Assembly (NCBI RefSeq): GCF_002797445.1
Contig: NZ_PGEP01000001.1
Coordinates: 4,526,501 to 4,590,500, forward strand
Source of the DNA: Acidovorax sp. 69
Lineage (GTDB): Bacteria; Pseudomonadota; Gammaproteobacteria; Burkholderiales; Burkholderiaceae_C
Direction of reading: 5' to 3'
DNA length: 64,000 nucleotides
Part shown: positions 26,747 through 34,847 of the stretch, piece by piece
How positions within the stretch are numbered: the first letter of the stretch is position 1
How the letters are laid out: every line of letters begins with the position of its first letter
Notes under the pieces: generated by a model
What the model was told of the DNA's origin: nothing
The model's input: the letters and a program-made list of their open reading frames with translations, nothing else
Databases searched by the model: none
Position numbers and translations under genes: made by a program

Positions 26747-27397
26747 TCAGGCCTCCTCGGTGTGCAGCGCGCCTTCACGGCTCGCGGTGATGCGTGTGGT
26801 ACGTGGCAGGCCGACGATGTGCACCGCCGTGCCCAGCAACACATCCACACCACAAGGAAACACCGCATGGTTGGCGAACCACTGGGCGTCAAAGTCAGCG
26901 GGCAGACCGTCCACCTGCAAGGCCGCAGCGCCCTGAATTCCCGGGCCCGTCAGGTGCCACGTATCCGCAGCGCCCACCGTGGCGACGGTGGCCTGCGCCA
27001 CATCCACCACACAGGTCGCCGATTGGTCCGGATAGGTGTCGCTGCCTGGGTTCAGGCTCCGCAGCGCTGGCAACGCATCGCCCTGCGCGACCCACACAAA
27101 CCGGGCCGTTGCAGGATCGCTCACCAGCGTGCAGCCCGTGTGAAAGCGCAACCAGGCACCTGCCTCACTGGCCGCCAGGCGCGGTGACAGCCACAGCGTG
27201 CAATCGCTGTCGAGCAAAGCCAGCAGCACGGCCGCCGATGCGGCATGGCCCACCGCTGGGGTTTGCGCGTCATGCTCAACCGCCACGCAGCGGCCGGGGT
27301 GCGACAGCGCCTGCAACACGGCTCGGAACACAGCCTGGCTGCCTAAGGCCTCGTTAGAGAAGCCCGCGCCCAAGGATGCCAAGCGAGTCGCGCTCAT
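26747..27397 (-). CDS. phnH: Phosphonate C-P lyase system protein PhnH
   Basis: 216-residue core subunit with a PLP-transferase-like fold but no catalytic Lys. FRAVLQALSHPGRCV (near 24-38) and the C-terminal FPCGVDVLLGTAVHIVGLPRTT are PhnH hallmarks. It overlaps phnG by ATGA at 27394-27397. Confidence 0.94.
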   Translation of the reverse strand: MSATRLASLGAGFSNEALGSQAVFRAVLQALSHPGRCVAVEHDAQTPAVGHAASAAVLLALLDSDCTLWLSPRLAASEAGAWLRFHTGCTLVSDPATARFVWVAQGDALPALRSLNPGSDTYPDQSATCVVDVAQATVATVGAADTWHLTGPGIQGAAALQVDGLPADFDAQWFANHAVFPCGVDVLLGTAVHIVGLPRTTRITASREGALHTEEA

Positions 27398-27906
27398 TCG
27401 ACATCCTCCTCGGCATCGGAGCCACTTTCGCGCGCTACGGTAAAGAAGTCGACCTTGGTGCTGGCCGCACGCGCCTGGCGATCGGCCTGGCTGCGGCGCA
27501 GGTGGCAGCGAATCGGCTCCAGCAAGTGGGCGTCCAGCTGGGTCTGCTGGGTGGGGTCCTGCAGCAATGCATCGGCCAGGGCAGCCAGCTGCACCTGGCG
27601 GTGCGATCGACCCAGCACATAGGCCACCCCCACGGTGGCATCGGCAGCATCAGAACCAGTGGCCACACGCAGTGCGCAACGGGTCACGGTAACCTCACCC
27701 AGATTGAAGCGCTCGCCCGTGCCACCCGCACGGCCCTGCACCATCATCAGGCCGGTCTCGGGGGCGCGCAGCCAGCGCGCGGGGCGCGTGGCCTGCTGCT
27801 GCAGCGCAGATTCGAGCAGGCCCAGCGGTGCCCGGGCCAGCAGCGCCATCCAGTGCGCACGACCCAGAGGGCGGCCGGGACCCGGGTTGTCAAAGGCTTG
27901 AAACAT
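27394..27906 (-). CDS. phnG: Phosphonate C-P lyase system protein PhnG
   Basis: 170-residue core subunit, first gene of phnGHIJ-GNAT-phnKLM. MALLARAPLGLLESAL near residue 20 and the GRAGGTGERFNLGEVTVTRC region near 60-80 are typical. The last 20 residues are acidic (SGSDAEEDVE). The promoter region with the PhnF-type operator lies directly upstream. Confidence 0.93.
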   Translation of the reverse strand: MFQAFDNPGPGRPLGRAHWMALLARAPLGLLESALQQQATRPARWLRAPETGLMMVQGRAGGTGERFNLGEVTVTRCALRVATGSDAADATVGVAYVLGRSHRQVQLAALADALLQDPTQQTQLDAHLLEPIRCHLRRSQADRQARAASTKVDFFTVARESGSDAEEDVE

Positions 27907-27925
27907 GAAAGTGTTACCCTGAAAG

Positions 27926-27937
27926 TTGTATAGACAA
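27926..27937. promoter_or_regulatory. PhnF-type operator between phnG and phnF
   Basis: TTGTATAGACAA, an inverted repeat (TTGT/ACAA) with the GTxTAxAC core. It differs by two bases from TGGTATAGACCA, the PhnF site I know from Mycobacterium smegmatis. The complementary strand contains TATACA, a possible -10 for phnG, so repressor binding would block RNA polymerase. Confidence 0.65.
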
Positions 27938-27981
27938 ATTGAACAACTGGCGCCAGCTTAAAGAGCGCGCATGTAGGTTTC

Positions 27982-28764
27982 ATGACAGCCAGCACCCCCC
28001 CCCTCTCCAGCGCTCTGGAGATCCCTGCCCCACCGCCACTGCGCCCCGCACGCGACAGTTTCTGGACCCGCATCGCCGCCGAACTGGCTGACGCGATCGG
28101 CAACGGCATCTACCCCCCGGGCCAGCGCCTGCCCTCGGAACACGCGCTGGCAGAGCAGTTCGGTGTGAACCGCCACACCATCCGCCGCTCGCTGGCCAGT
28201 CTGTGCAGCCAGGGGCTGGTGCGCATCACCCAAGGCAGCGGCACCTATGTGGAAGACTTTGCGGTGGACCTGGTACTGGGAAAACGTACGCGCCACCAGC
28301 AGGGGCTGGCGCAGGCCGGGCTGCGCGGCAGATTGGTGGTACTGCAGGCACAGACGGTGCGGGCCACCGTTGCCCTGGCCAAGGCCTTGCAGGTGCCTGC
28401 GCGCAGCCCGCTGCTGGCCCTGCGTGTGATGGGCGACGCCGAAGGCCAACCCCTGCACCTGAGCGAACGCTACTTTCCCCTGCACCGCTTCGAAGGTCTG
28501 GCGGCTGTGGTGCGTGAGACCGGCTCCATCACCGCCGGGTTTTCCGCCCACGGCGTGGCCGACTACACGCGGCGCGAAAGCCGCATCACGGCCGAGTTAC
28601 CCAGCGCAGAGGTGGCAGCACAGTTGCGCCAACCTGCCACACGCCCAGTGCTGCTGGTAGAGAGCCTGAATGTCGACCTCGCGGGCACCCCTATTGAATG
28701 GGCCCGAGCCTGGTTTGCGGGCGACCGCGTGAAACTGACCATAGACCACGATGAACCACACTGA
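27982..28764 (+). CDS. phnF: GntR/HutC-family phosphonate regulator PhnF
   Basis: 260-residue repressor. The winged helix reads GIYPPGQRLPSEHALAEQFG and VNRHTIRRSLASL (near 42-75), followed by a UTRA ligand-binding domain with LLALRVMGDAEGQPLHLSERYFP. Divergent from phnG and overlapping the DUF1045 gene by 14 bp. It probably represses both phnG and phnC transcripts through the paired TAGAC operators. Confidence 0.92.
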   Translation: MTASTPPLSSALEIPAPPPLRPARDSFWTRIAAELADAIGNGIYPPGQRLPSEHALAEQFGVNRHTIRRSLASLCSQGLVRITQGSGTYVEDFAVDLVLGKRTRHQQGLAQAGLRGRLVVLQAQTVRATVALAKALQVPARSPLLALRVMGDAEGQPLHLSERYFPLHRFEGLAAVVRETGSITAGFSAHGVADYTRRESRITAELPSAEVAAQLRQPATRPVLLVESLNVDLAGTPIEWARAWFAGDRVKLTIDHDEPH

Positions 28765-29479
28765 AGCCACCACCGCCCACCATCGCTATGCGGTGTATTT
28801 CGCGCCCAGCCCCGGTAGCCTGGGTTGGCTGGCGGGCAGCCATTGGCTGGGCCGCTGCGCCGCCCTGCTGCAACCCTTGCAGCAACTGACGATTGAAGGG
28901 GTGACCGCCGAAGACCTGCATCGGCTGACCGCCGCACCCCGCCGCTATGGCTGGCATGCCACGCTCAAGGCACCGTTTGCACTGGCGCCAGGTACCGACT
29001 GGATCACGCTGCACCAGGCCGTGCAGGCCGTGGCCCACAAGCTGCAGCCTTTTGTGCTGCCACCGCTGCATGTGGAGCGCATCGACAACTTTCTGGCGCT
29101 GGTCCCCGCCCCCTCGCACCCTGCCAATGCAGCCGTCCACGAAGCCGCTGCGGCCTGCATCACGCAGTTGCAGTCACTGGCCGCTCCTTTGGGGGATGCC
29201 GAACTGGCCCGCAGGCGGTCCGCAGGACTGACGCCCCGGCAGGACGCGCTGCTGCAGCGCTGGGGCTATCCATTTGTGCTGGAGGAGTTCCGGTTCCACC
29301 TGTCCATCACGGGCGACCTGCGGCAGGTGGACAGCCAAACCCAGGCCCTGGTGCTGGATGCCGCGCAGGAGTTTTTCGCAGACCTGCCCACGCTGAAGTT
29401 CAACAGTCTGGCGCTCTTCGCCGAGCCCACGCCCGGAGCGGACTTCGTGCTGCTCGACCATCTGGAGATGGGCGCATGA
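28751..29479 (+). CDS. DUF1045 phosphonate-operon 2H phosphoesterase-like protein
   Basis: 242 residues. Two HxT/S motifs define the 2H phosphoesterase fold: H69-A-T71 (GWHATLKAPF) and H183-L-S185 (RFHLSITG). This family (DUF1045) is found beside phn genes, where its reaction is not settled to my knowledge. The cyclic phosphodiesterase PhnP, which opens ribosyl 1,2-cyclic phosphate, is absent from the window, and a 2H enzyme would suit that substrate. That assignment is inference. It overlaps phnF and phnN. Confidence 0.88.
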   Translation: MNHTEATTAHHRYAVYFAPSPGSLGWLAGSHWLGRCAALLQPLQQLTIEGVTAEDLHRLTAAPRRYGWHATLKAPFALAPGTDWITLHQAVQAVAHKLQPFVLPPLHVERIDNFLALVPAPSHPANAAVHEAAAACITQLQSLAAPLGDAELARRRSAGLTPRQDALLQRWGYPFVLEEFRFHLSITGDLRQVDSQTQALVLDAAQEFFADLPTLKFNSLALFAEPTPGADFVLLDHLEMGA

Positions 29480-30072
29480 CAGCCCGGCTGATTTACTTCA
29501 TGGGCCCCTCTGGCGCAGGCAAGGACAGCCTGCTGGACTGGTTGCGCCCGCAGCTTCTGGGCCCCGTGCACTGGGCACAGCGCACCATCAGCCGCCCGGC
29601 AGTGCCCGCAGGTGAGGACCACGAGAGCGTATTGCCCGAGGCGTTTGCGGCGCTGCGCCGCGACCAGGCCTTTGCCCTGCACTGGGAGGCCAATGGACTG
29701 GGCTACGGCATCCGGCACACGCAGCTCGCGCCGCTGGCCTGTGGCCAGTGGGTGCTGCTCAACGGCTCGCGGGCCTACCTCCCCGAGGCATTGGCGCGGT
29801 TCCCCGATCTGGTGACCGTGCACATCACCGCCAGCCCATCGGTGCTGCGCGAGCGGCTTCTGTCGCGCGGCCGGGAGACCCCCGACCAGGTGGAGGCCCG
29901 TGTGCAGCGCGCGCTGGCGTATTCACCGCCCCCAGGCGCCGCCAGCCTGGAAGTGCACAACAACAGCACATTGAGCGACGCGGGCCAGCAGCTGCTCCAT
30001 GCGCTGGGCCAGCTGCCGGATGGGCCCGTGCACACTGGCAAACTTTCGCGTATGCACCCAGCCCTTTTGTAA
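29476..30072 (+). CDS. phnN: Ribose 1,5-bisphosphate phosphokinase PhnN
   Basis: 198-residue P-loop kinase that phosphorylates ribose 1,5-bisphosphate to PRPP, so that phosphonate-derived ribose re-enters nucleotide synthesis. The P-loop MGPSGAGKDSLLDWLR is near residues 9-24, and the guanylate-kinase-like segment TISRPAVPAGEDHESV near 38-53. Overlaps the DUF1045 stop by ATGA. The final 20 residues continue beyond the usual end. Confidence 0.93.
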   Translation: MTARLIYFMGPSGAGKDSLLDWLRPQLLGPVHWAQRTISRPAVPAGEDHESVLPEAFAALRRDQAFALHWEANGLGYGIRHTQLAPLACGQWVLLNGSRAYLPEALARFPDLVTVHITASPSVLRERLLSRGRETPDQVEARVQRALAYSPPPGAASLEVHNNSTLSDAGQQLLHALGQLPDGPVHTGKLSRMHPALL

Positions 30073-30091
30073 GCCATTCATCGCACCCACC

Positions 30092-30514
30092 ATGACTGCC
30101 ATCACCCTCTATCACAATCCCCAATGCGGCACGTCACGCAACACGCTGGCCATGATCCGCAACAGCGGCGTGGAGCCCGAGGTCATCGAGTACCTCAAGA
30201 CTCCGCCCGACCGCGCCACGCTGGTGGCCCTGATTGCCGCTACCGGCGAGCCGGTGATCAACGCCGTGCGCACGAAGGAAGCGGTCTTCACCGAATTGCA
30301 GCTGAACGCGCCGGGCGTGACCGATGCCCAGCTCATCGAGGCCATGCTGCTGCACCCCATCCTCATCAACCGGCCCATCGTCGTGACGCCGCTGGGCACG
30401 CGGCTGTGCCGCCCGTCGGAAAGGGTGCTGGACATCCTGCCCGCGCCCCAACAAGGCGCCATCACCAAAGAAGACGGTGAAGCGGTGATCAATGCCCAGG
30501 GCCAGCGTGTCTGA
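30092..30514 (+). CDS. arsC: Arsenate reductase (glutaredoxin), ArsC family
   Basis: 140-residue thioredoxin-fold enzyme reducing arsenate to arsenite with glutathione and glutaredoxin. YHNPQCGTSRNT carries the nucleophile C12, and RPIVVTPLGTRLCRPSERVLDIL contains the conserved arginines. The length matches plasmid R773 ArsC. It lies 20 bp after phnN in the same direction without a good ribosome site, so it is either at the tail of the phn unit or separately expressed. No arsR or arsB is present. Confidence 0.9.
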   Translation: MTAITLYHNPQCGTSRNTLAMIRNSGVEPEVIEYLKTPPDRATLVALIAATGEPVINAVRTKEAVFTELQLNAPGVTDAQLIEAMLLHPILINRPIVVTPLGTRLCRPSERVLDILPAPQQGAITKEDGEAVINAQGQRV

Positions 30515-30538
30515 CCCCACGGTACGCGCGCAGGCCGC

Positions 30539-30556
30539 CATGCCCTGCAGGGCATG
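30539..30556. promoter_or_regulatory. Perfect 18-bp palindrome over the start codon of the MFS gene
   Basis: CATGCCCTGCAGGGCATG reads identically on both strands, and its last three bases are the ATG of the MFS gene. In RNA the start codon would be paired; in DNA it could be an operator. Confidence 0.55.
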
Positions 30557-31753
30557 ACCACCGCCTCACAACGCTGGACCGTGGCGCGCCTGGGCACGGC
30601 CCAGACCCTGGCCTGGGCCTCGTCCTACTACCTGCCCGCCATGCTGGCCGCGCCCATGGCCCGCGACCTGGGCGTGGCCGCTCCCACGGTGTTCGCCGCG
30701 TTTTCGCTGGCGCTCATCGTGTCGGCCCTGATGGGGCCACTGGCAGGCCGGGCCATCGACCGCCATGGCGGTCGCCCTGTGCTGGTGGGCACCAACCTGC
30801 TGTTTGCCGCCGCGCTGGCTGGCATGGCGATGGCGCAAGGCCCCGTGGGCCTGTTTGCCGCCTGGGTGCTGATGGGCGTGGCCATGGGGTCGGGCCTGTA
30901 CGAGGCCGCGTTTGCCACGCTGGTGCGCCTGTATGGGCAAGGCGCACGTGGCGCCATCACCGGTATCACGCTGATTGCGGGTTTTGCCAGCACCGTGGGC
31001 TGGCCGCTGTCGGCCTGGATGGAAGTGCAATGGGGCTGGCGCGGCGCGTGTGCGGGCTGGGCCGTACTGCACCTGCTGGTGGGGGCGCCGCTCAACGGCT
31101 GGCTGCCCCGCATCGCGGGTGAAGAGATTGCCCCGGCCACGCCAGAAGGCGCATCCATACCCCACACCGCCCCGCCTGCTGCACAGGCATCGCCCGCCCC
31201 AGATCAAGCCTTGCGAACCACCGTGCTGCTGTCTTTCGTTTTTGCCGTCACATGGTTCACCAGCACGGCCATGGCGGCCCACTTGCCTCGGCTGCTGCAA
31301 GCCAGTGGCACGTCACTGCAGGCCGCTGTGGCCATGGCAGCGCTGGTGGGCCCGGCCCAGGTGGCGGCGCGGCTGCTGGAGTTTGGCTTTCTGCGCCGCC
31401 TGCACCCGCTGCTGTCGGCACAGTTGGCTGCGGCCGCACATCCGGTCGGCGCGGCCCTGCTGATGGTGGTGGGCGGGCCCGCAGCGGCAGTGTTCACCCT
31501 GCTGCACGGCGCGGGCAACGGCATCCTGACCATTGCCAAGGGCACGCTGCCGCTGGTGCTGTTCGGGCCGACAGGCTACGGCGCGCGCCAGGGGCTCATG
31601 ATGGTGCCCGCCCGGGTGGCACAGGCCTTTGCGCCGGTGCTGTTTGGCATGCTGCTCGATGGTGTGGGCGCTGCCGCCCTATGGGCCACCACGCTGCTGG
31701 GCCTGGCTGCGCTGGGTGCTTTGTGGATGTTGCGGCCGGTAGCGCAGCGCTGA
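30554..31753 (+). CDS. MFS transporter
   Basis: 399-residue 12-helix major facilitator. The loop-2 motif is GPLAGRAIDRHGGRPVL (near 56-72), the central loop after helix 6 is Pro/Ala-rich (near 195-215), and the C-half contains MVPARVAQAFAPVLFGMLLDGVG. It starts 40 bp after arsC. Export of an arsenic compound is possible from position, but it lacks similarity to the arsenite carriers I can recognise, so the substrate is open. Its stop codon abuts the convergent tag gene with no spacer. Confidence 0.88.
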   Translation: MTTASQRWTVARLGTAQTLAWASSYYLPAMLAAPMARDLGVAAPTVFAAFSLALIVSALMGPLAGRAIDRHGGRPVLVGTNLLFAAALAGMAMAQGPVGLFAAWVLMGVAMGSGLYEAAFATLVRLYGQGARGAITGITLIAGFASTVGWPLSAWMEVQWGWRGACAGWAVLHLLVGAPLNGWLPRIAGEEIAPATPEGASIPHTAPPAAQASPAPDQALRTTVLLSFVFAVTWFTSTAMAAHLPRLLQASGTSLQAAVAMAALVGPAQVAARLLEFGFLRRLHPLLSAQLAAAAHPVGAALLMVVGGPAAAVFTLLHGAGNGILTIAKGTLPLVLFGPTGYGARQGLMMVPARVAQAFAPVLFGMLLDGVGAAALWATTLLGLAALGALWMLRPVAQR

Positions 31754-32428
31754 TCAGCCGCGCGGCACCACAAATGTTGCACGTGCCTGCAACGCCTGTG
31801 TACGCGAGTGACAACCCTCCAGGTGGTCATTCACCAGCCCCATGGCCTGCATGAAGGCGTACACCGTGGTGGGTCCCACAAAGCTCCAGCCGCGTTTTTT
31901 CAAATCCTTGGATAAGGCGATGGACGCGGGCGATGTGGACAGGTTGCGAGCGACCTCGCGCGTGAGGCGCTCGGGCCGGTCGGCGGCAGCGGGCTCGTAG
32001 CGCCACACGTAATGCGCCAGGGATCCGAACTCGCGCCGAAGCTCCAGCACGCGGCGGGCGTTGTTGATGGTGGACTCAATCTTCCCCCGGTGGCGCACGA
32101 TGGCGGCGTCCAGCACCAGACGCTCGACATCGGCGGGTCCGAAGGCGGCGACCTGCTCAGCATCGAAGTTCGCAAACGCGGCGCGAAAGCCCTCGCGCTT
32201 GTTCAAGATGGTGAGCCAGCTCAGACCCGACTGGAAGCCCTCCAGACAGATCTTCTCAAACAGCCGCCGGTCATCCGCCACCGGAAAGCCCCACTCCTGG
32301 TCGTGGTAGTGACGATAAAACGGGGTGGCCTGGCACCAGGCGCAGCGCGGGCACCCGGCGTCGTCGGCCACCAAGCCATCCGGCAAATCAGGCTGGTCAC
32401 GCGGTGGGGGGATAGGTTCATCAGTCAT
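31754..32428 (-). CDS. tag: DNA-3-methyladenine glycosylase I
   Basis: 224-residue base-excision repair enzyme removing 3-methyladenine. Zinc ligands are expected in CPRCAWC, HDQEWG and the C-terminal HLEGCHSR. FQSGLSWLTILNKREGFR is the family core and FVGPTTVYAFMQAMGLVNDH the end. It has about 25 extra N-terminal residues relative to E. coli Tag. The ATG at 32428 is preferred; 32437 is an alternative. Confidence 0.92.
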   Translation of the reverse strand: MTDEPIPPPRDQPDLPDGLVADDAGCPRCAWCQATPFYRHYHDQEWGFPVADDRRLFEKICLEGFQSGLSWLTILNKREGFRAAFANFDAEQVAAFGPADVERLVLDAAIVRHRGKIESTINNARRVLELRREFGSLAHYVWRYEPAAADRPERLTREVARNLSTSPASIALSKDLKKRGWSFVGPTTVYAFMQAMGLVNDHLEGCHSRTQALQARATFVVPRG

Positions 32429-32510
32429 GCGCTGCATTCTAGAAACTGCACCGGCCACGCTCCTGACACCCCTTCGCACGGCCCGCGCGATCTGCCCATA
32501 AACTGCCCGC

Positions 32511-33665
32511 ATGCGCCATCTTCTCCCCCGTCTGCGAGCCTTGTCTCCCGTGCTGATCAGCCTTGCCCTGGCGGGCTGCGCCAGCACCACCGGCCCCACC
32601 AGCGCTTTCGGCTACTACTGGCAGTCGGTGCGGGGCCACATGCAGCTGATGCACGCGGCCGAGCCCATTGACCGCTGGATCGCTCGCACCGACATCCCCC
32701 CTGCCTTGCGCGAGCGCCTGCAACTGGCGCAGCGCGTCCGCGCCTTTGCCGTGGCCGAGCTGGGCCTGCCCGACAACGCCAGCTACCGCCGCTATGCCGA
32801 CCTCAAGCGCCCCGCCGCCGTGTGGAACGTGGTGGCTGCGCCGCCCTATGCGCTGACGCTGCACACCTGGTGTTTCCCGGTCACGGGCTGCATTGGCTAT
32901 CGCGGCTACTTCACCGAGGCTGCGGCACAGACCGAGGCGGCCGAGCTGGCGGCGCAGGGCCTGGAGGTGGAGGTGTACGGCGTGCCCGCGTACTCCACGC
33001 TGGGCTACATGAACTGGGCGGGGGGTGACCCACTGCTCTCCACCTTCATCGCCTGGCCCGAGGGCGACTTTGTGCGCCTGCTGTTCCACGAGCTGGCGCA
33101 CCAGGTGGTCTATGCCAAGAACGACACCTTGTTCAACGAGTCGTTTGCCACAGCGGTGGAGCGCATCGGCGTGGCGCAGTGGCTGGCCACGCAGTCCACG
33201 CCCGCCGCACGCGAGGCCTACGCCACCGGCGAGGCCCGGCGCAGTGCCTTCCGCGCGTTGACGCGGGCCACACGCGCCCGGTTGGCAGCTATTTATGAAC
33301 AAAAAGAGGCTCCAGCGCTTGATGGTAAATCGCTAGCAGCTATGAAAAATGAAGCAATGCGTGCCTTCCGCACCGACTACGCTGCCCTGCGCGCGCGCTG
33401 GCTGGACACATCCAGCGGTGGCGCGCCCCAAGCCACAACGGCCCAGGTGGCAGGCTACGACCGCTGGGTGGCCCAGGCCAACAACGCCAGCTTTGCCGCC
33501 CAGGCCGCCTACGACGAACTGGTGCCCGCGTTCGAAGCCCTCTTCGAGCGCGAGGGCCGCAACTGGCCCCGGTTTTATGATGCCGTACGACAACTGACGC
33601 AGCAGCCCCAGCCACAACGCCACGAGGCCTTGCGCGCCCTGCGGCCTTCCCAGACAACGCCCTAA
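32511..33665 (+). CDS. Lipoprotein putative aminopeptidase (Pfam Aminopep family)
   Basis: 384 residues with a lipoprotein signal (LALAGC, Cys about residue 23) and the metallopeptidase motif in FHELAHQ near 196. YVNW-type and FNESFATAVE segments downstream supply the third ligand Glu. It is probably anchored to the outer membrane facing the periplasm. No ribosome site precedes the ATG, but a -10-like TAAACT (32499-32504) ends 6 bp upstream, so a leaderless mRNA is possible. A dispersed repeat (copy F) is in frame near residues 263-280. Confidence 0.85.
   Translation: MRHLLPRLRALSPVLISLALAGCASTTGPTSAFGYYWQSVRGHMQLMHAAEPIDRWIARTDIPPALRERLQLAQRVRAFAVAELGLPDNASYRRYADLKRPAAVWNVVAAPPYALTLHTWCFPVTGCIGYRGYFTEAAAQTEAAELAAQGLEVEVYGVPAYSTLGYMNWAGGDPLLSTFIAWPEGDFVRLLFHELAHQVVYAKNDTLFNESFATAVERIGVAQWLATQSTPAAREAYATGEARRSAFRALTRATRARLAAIYEQKEAPALDGKSLAAMKNEAMRAFRTDYAALRARWLDTSSGGAPQATTAQVAGYDRWVAQANNASFAAQAAYDELVPAFEALFEREGRNWPRFYDAVRQLTQQPQPQRHEALRALRPSQTTP
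33297..33350 (-). repeat. Dispersed AGCGCTT-type repeat, copy F, inside the aminopeptidase gene
   Basis: On the minus strand: TTTTTCATAGCTGCTAGCG, ATTTACCATCAAGCGCTGG and AGCCTCTTTTTG. In frame, it encodes approximately QKEAPALDGKSLAAMKN, a hydrophilic insertion between two helices. Confidence 0.7.
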
Positions 33666-33678
33666 GGAGACACCACCC

Positions 33679-34086
33679 ATGCCAGACATCCACATCCACC
33701 GCGACCACCACCTCGGTTTCAAGGAGGCGCGCAAGGTCGCCTTCTCGTGGGCCGAAAAGGCCGAAGAAAAATTCGACATGGAATGCACCTACGAAGAAGG
33801 CGACAAAGAAGACCTGCTCACCTTCACCCGCTCGGGCGTCAAGGGGACGCTGCTGGTGGATGCACACCAGTTCGAGATGAAGGCGCAGTTGGGCTTTCTG
33901 TTCGGTGCATTCAAGGACCGCATCGAAGCCGAGATTGCCGAACAACTGGATGCCCTGCTCAATGCACCGCACCCCGGCGCGAAGAAGCCCGCTGCCGACA
34001 AAAAGAAACATGCTGCAGAGGCGGGGGCAGACAAACCGGCGACCAAGGCGACGGCCAAACCTGTCGCCAAAGCCAAGAAGGCATAG
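33679..34086 (+). CDS. Polyhydroxyalkanoic acid system family protein
   Basis: 135 residues. The first 95 match the PHA-granule-region family (MPDIHIHRDHHLGFKEARKV, GTLLVDAHQFEMKAQLGFLF). The last 40 are an Ala/Lys-rich repeat tail resembling histone H1 tails, perhaps binding DNA or the granule surface. The ribosome site TAAGGAGA overlaps the stop of the upstream aminopeptidase gene. No PHA synthase or phasin gene is near. Confidence 0.87.
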   Translation: MPDIHIHRDHHLGFKEARKVAFSWAEKAEEKFDMECTYEEGDKEDLLTFTRSGVKGTLLVDAHQFEMKAQLGFLFGAFKDRIEAEIAEQLDALLNAPHPGAKKPAADKKKHAAEAGADKPATKATAKPVAKAKKA

Positions 34087-34103
34087 CCGCCAGGGCCGTC
34101 ACC

Positions 34104-34808
34104 ATGACATCCACCACCACAGACACTCCCGCCCACAGTCCGGCATTCGACACGCTCTCTGCACTGCTCCACACCCGTTACAGCTGCCGCGCCTTTCTGC
34201 CCGATCCGCTGCCGCGCACCACCATCGAAGCCATCCTGGCCACCGCACAGCGCACGGCATCGTGGTGCAACGCGCAGCCCTGGCGGCTCACCATTGCCAG
34301 CGGCGCCACGCTGGAGCGCCTGCGCAGCGCACTGCAGGCACACATGGCCACTGCGGCCCCCAGCCCCGACCTGCCCTGGCCCCGCGAATACCGGGGCGTG
34401 TACCAGGAGCGGCGGCGCGAATGTGGCTGGGGCCTGTACGAAGCCCTGGGCATTGCCAAGGGCGACCGCGAGGCCTCGATGCGCCAAGCGGCACAGAACT
34501 TCACGATGTTCGGCGCGCCGCATGTGGCCATCGTCACCAGCGATGAGGCACTGGGCACCTATGGCGCGGCGGATTGCGGCGCGTATGTGGGCAACTTCAT
34601 GCTGGCCGCGCACAGCCTGGGCGTGGGCTCCATCGCCCAGGCCGCGCTGGCGTCGTACCCCAGCGTGCTGCGCGAGGTGCTGGGCATTGGCGAAGACCGC
34701 AGCATCGTCTGCGGCATCTCGTTCGGCATGGCAGACCCCGAGCATCCGGCCAATCACTTTCGCACCACGCGCGCGCTGGCCAGCGACAGCGTGGAGTGGA
34801 AGGACTGA
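34104..34808 (+). CDS. Nitroreductase family protein
   Basis: 234-residue FMN-dependent oxidoreductase. Typical segments are RYSCRAFLPDPLPRTTIEAIL (near 25-45), SWCNAQPWRLTI (near 53-64), GNFMLAAHSLGVGSIAQ near 165, and GISFGMADPEHPANHFRT near the C-terminus. The natural substrate is unknown for most of this family; quinones, nitroaromatics or a halogenated ring are candidates. It lies 17 bp after the PHA gene. Confidence 0.88.
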   Translation: MTSTTTDTPAHSPAFDTLSALLHTRYSCRAFLPDPLPRTTIEAILATAQRTASWCNAQPWRLTIASGATLERLRSALQAHMATAAPSPDLPWPREYRGVYQERRRECGWGLYEALGIAKGDREASMRQAAQNFTMFGAPHVAIVTSDEALGTYGAADCGAYVGNFMLAAHSLGVGSIAQAALASYPSVLREVLGIGEDRSIVCGISFGMADPEHPANHFRTTRALASDSVEWKD

Positions 34809-34847
34809 GTCTTTTTGCTTTGACCACCACCACAGGGGTGCCCGAGG

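Noticed and set aside
31751..31756. A terminator between the convergent MFS and tag genes.
   Set aside because: The stop codons abut with no spacer and no hairpin is visible there.
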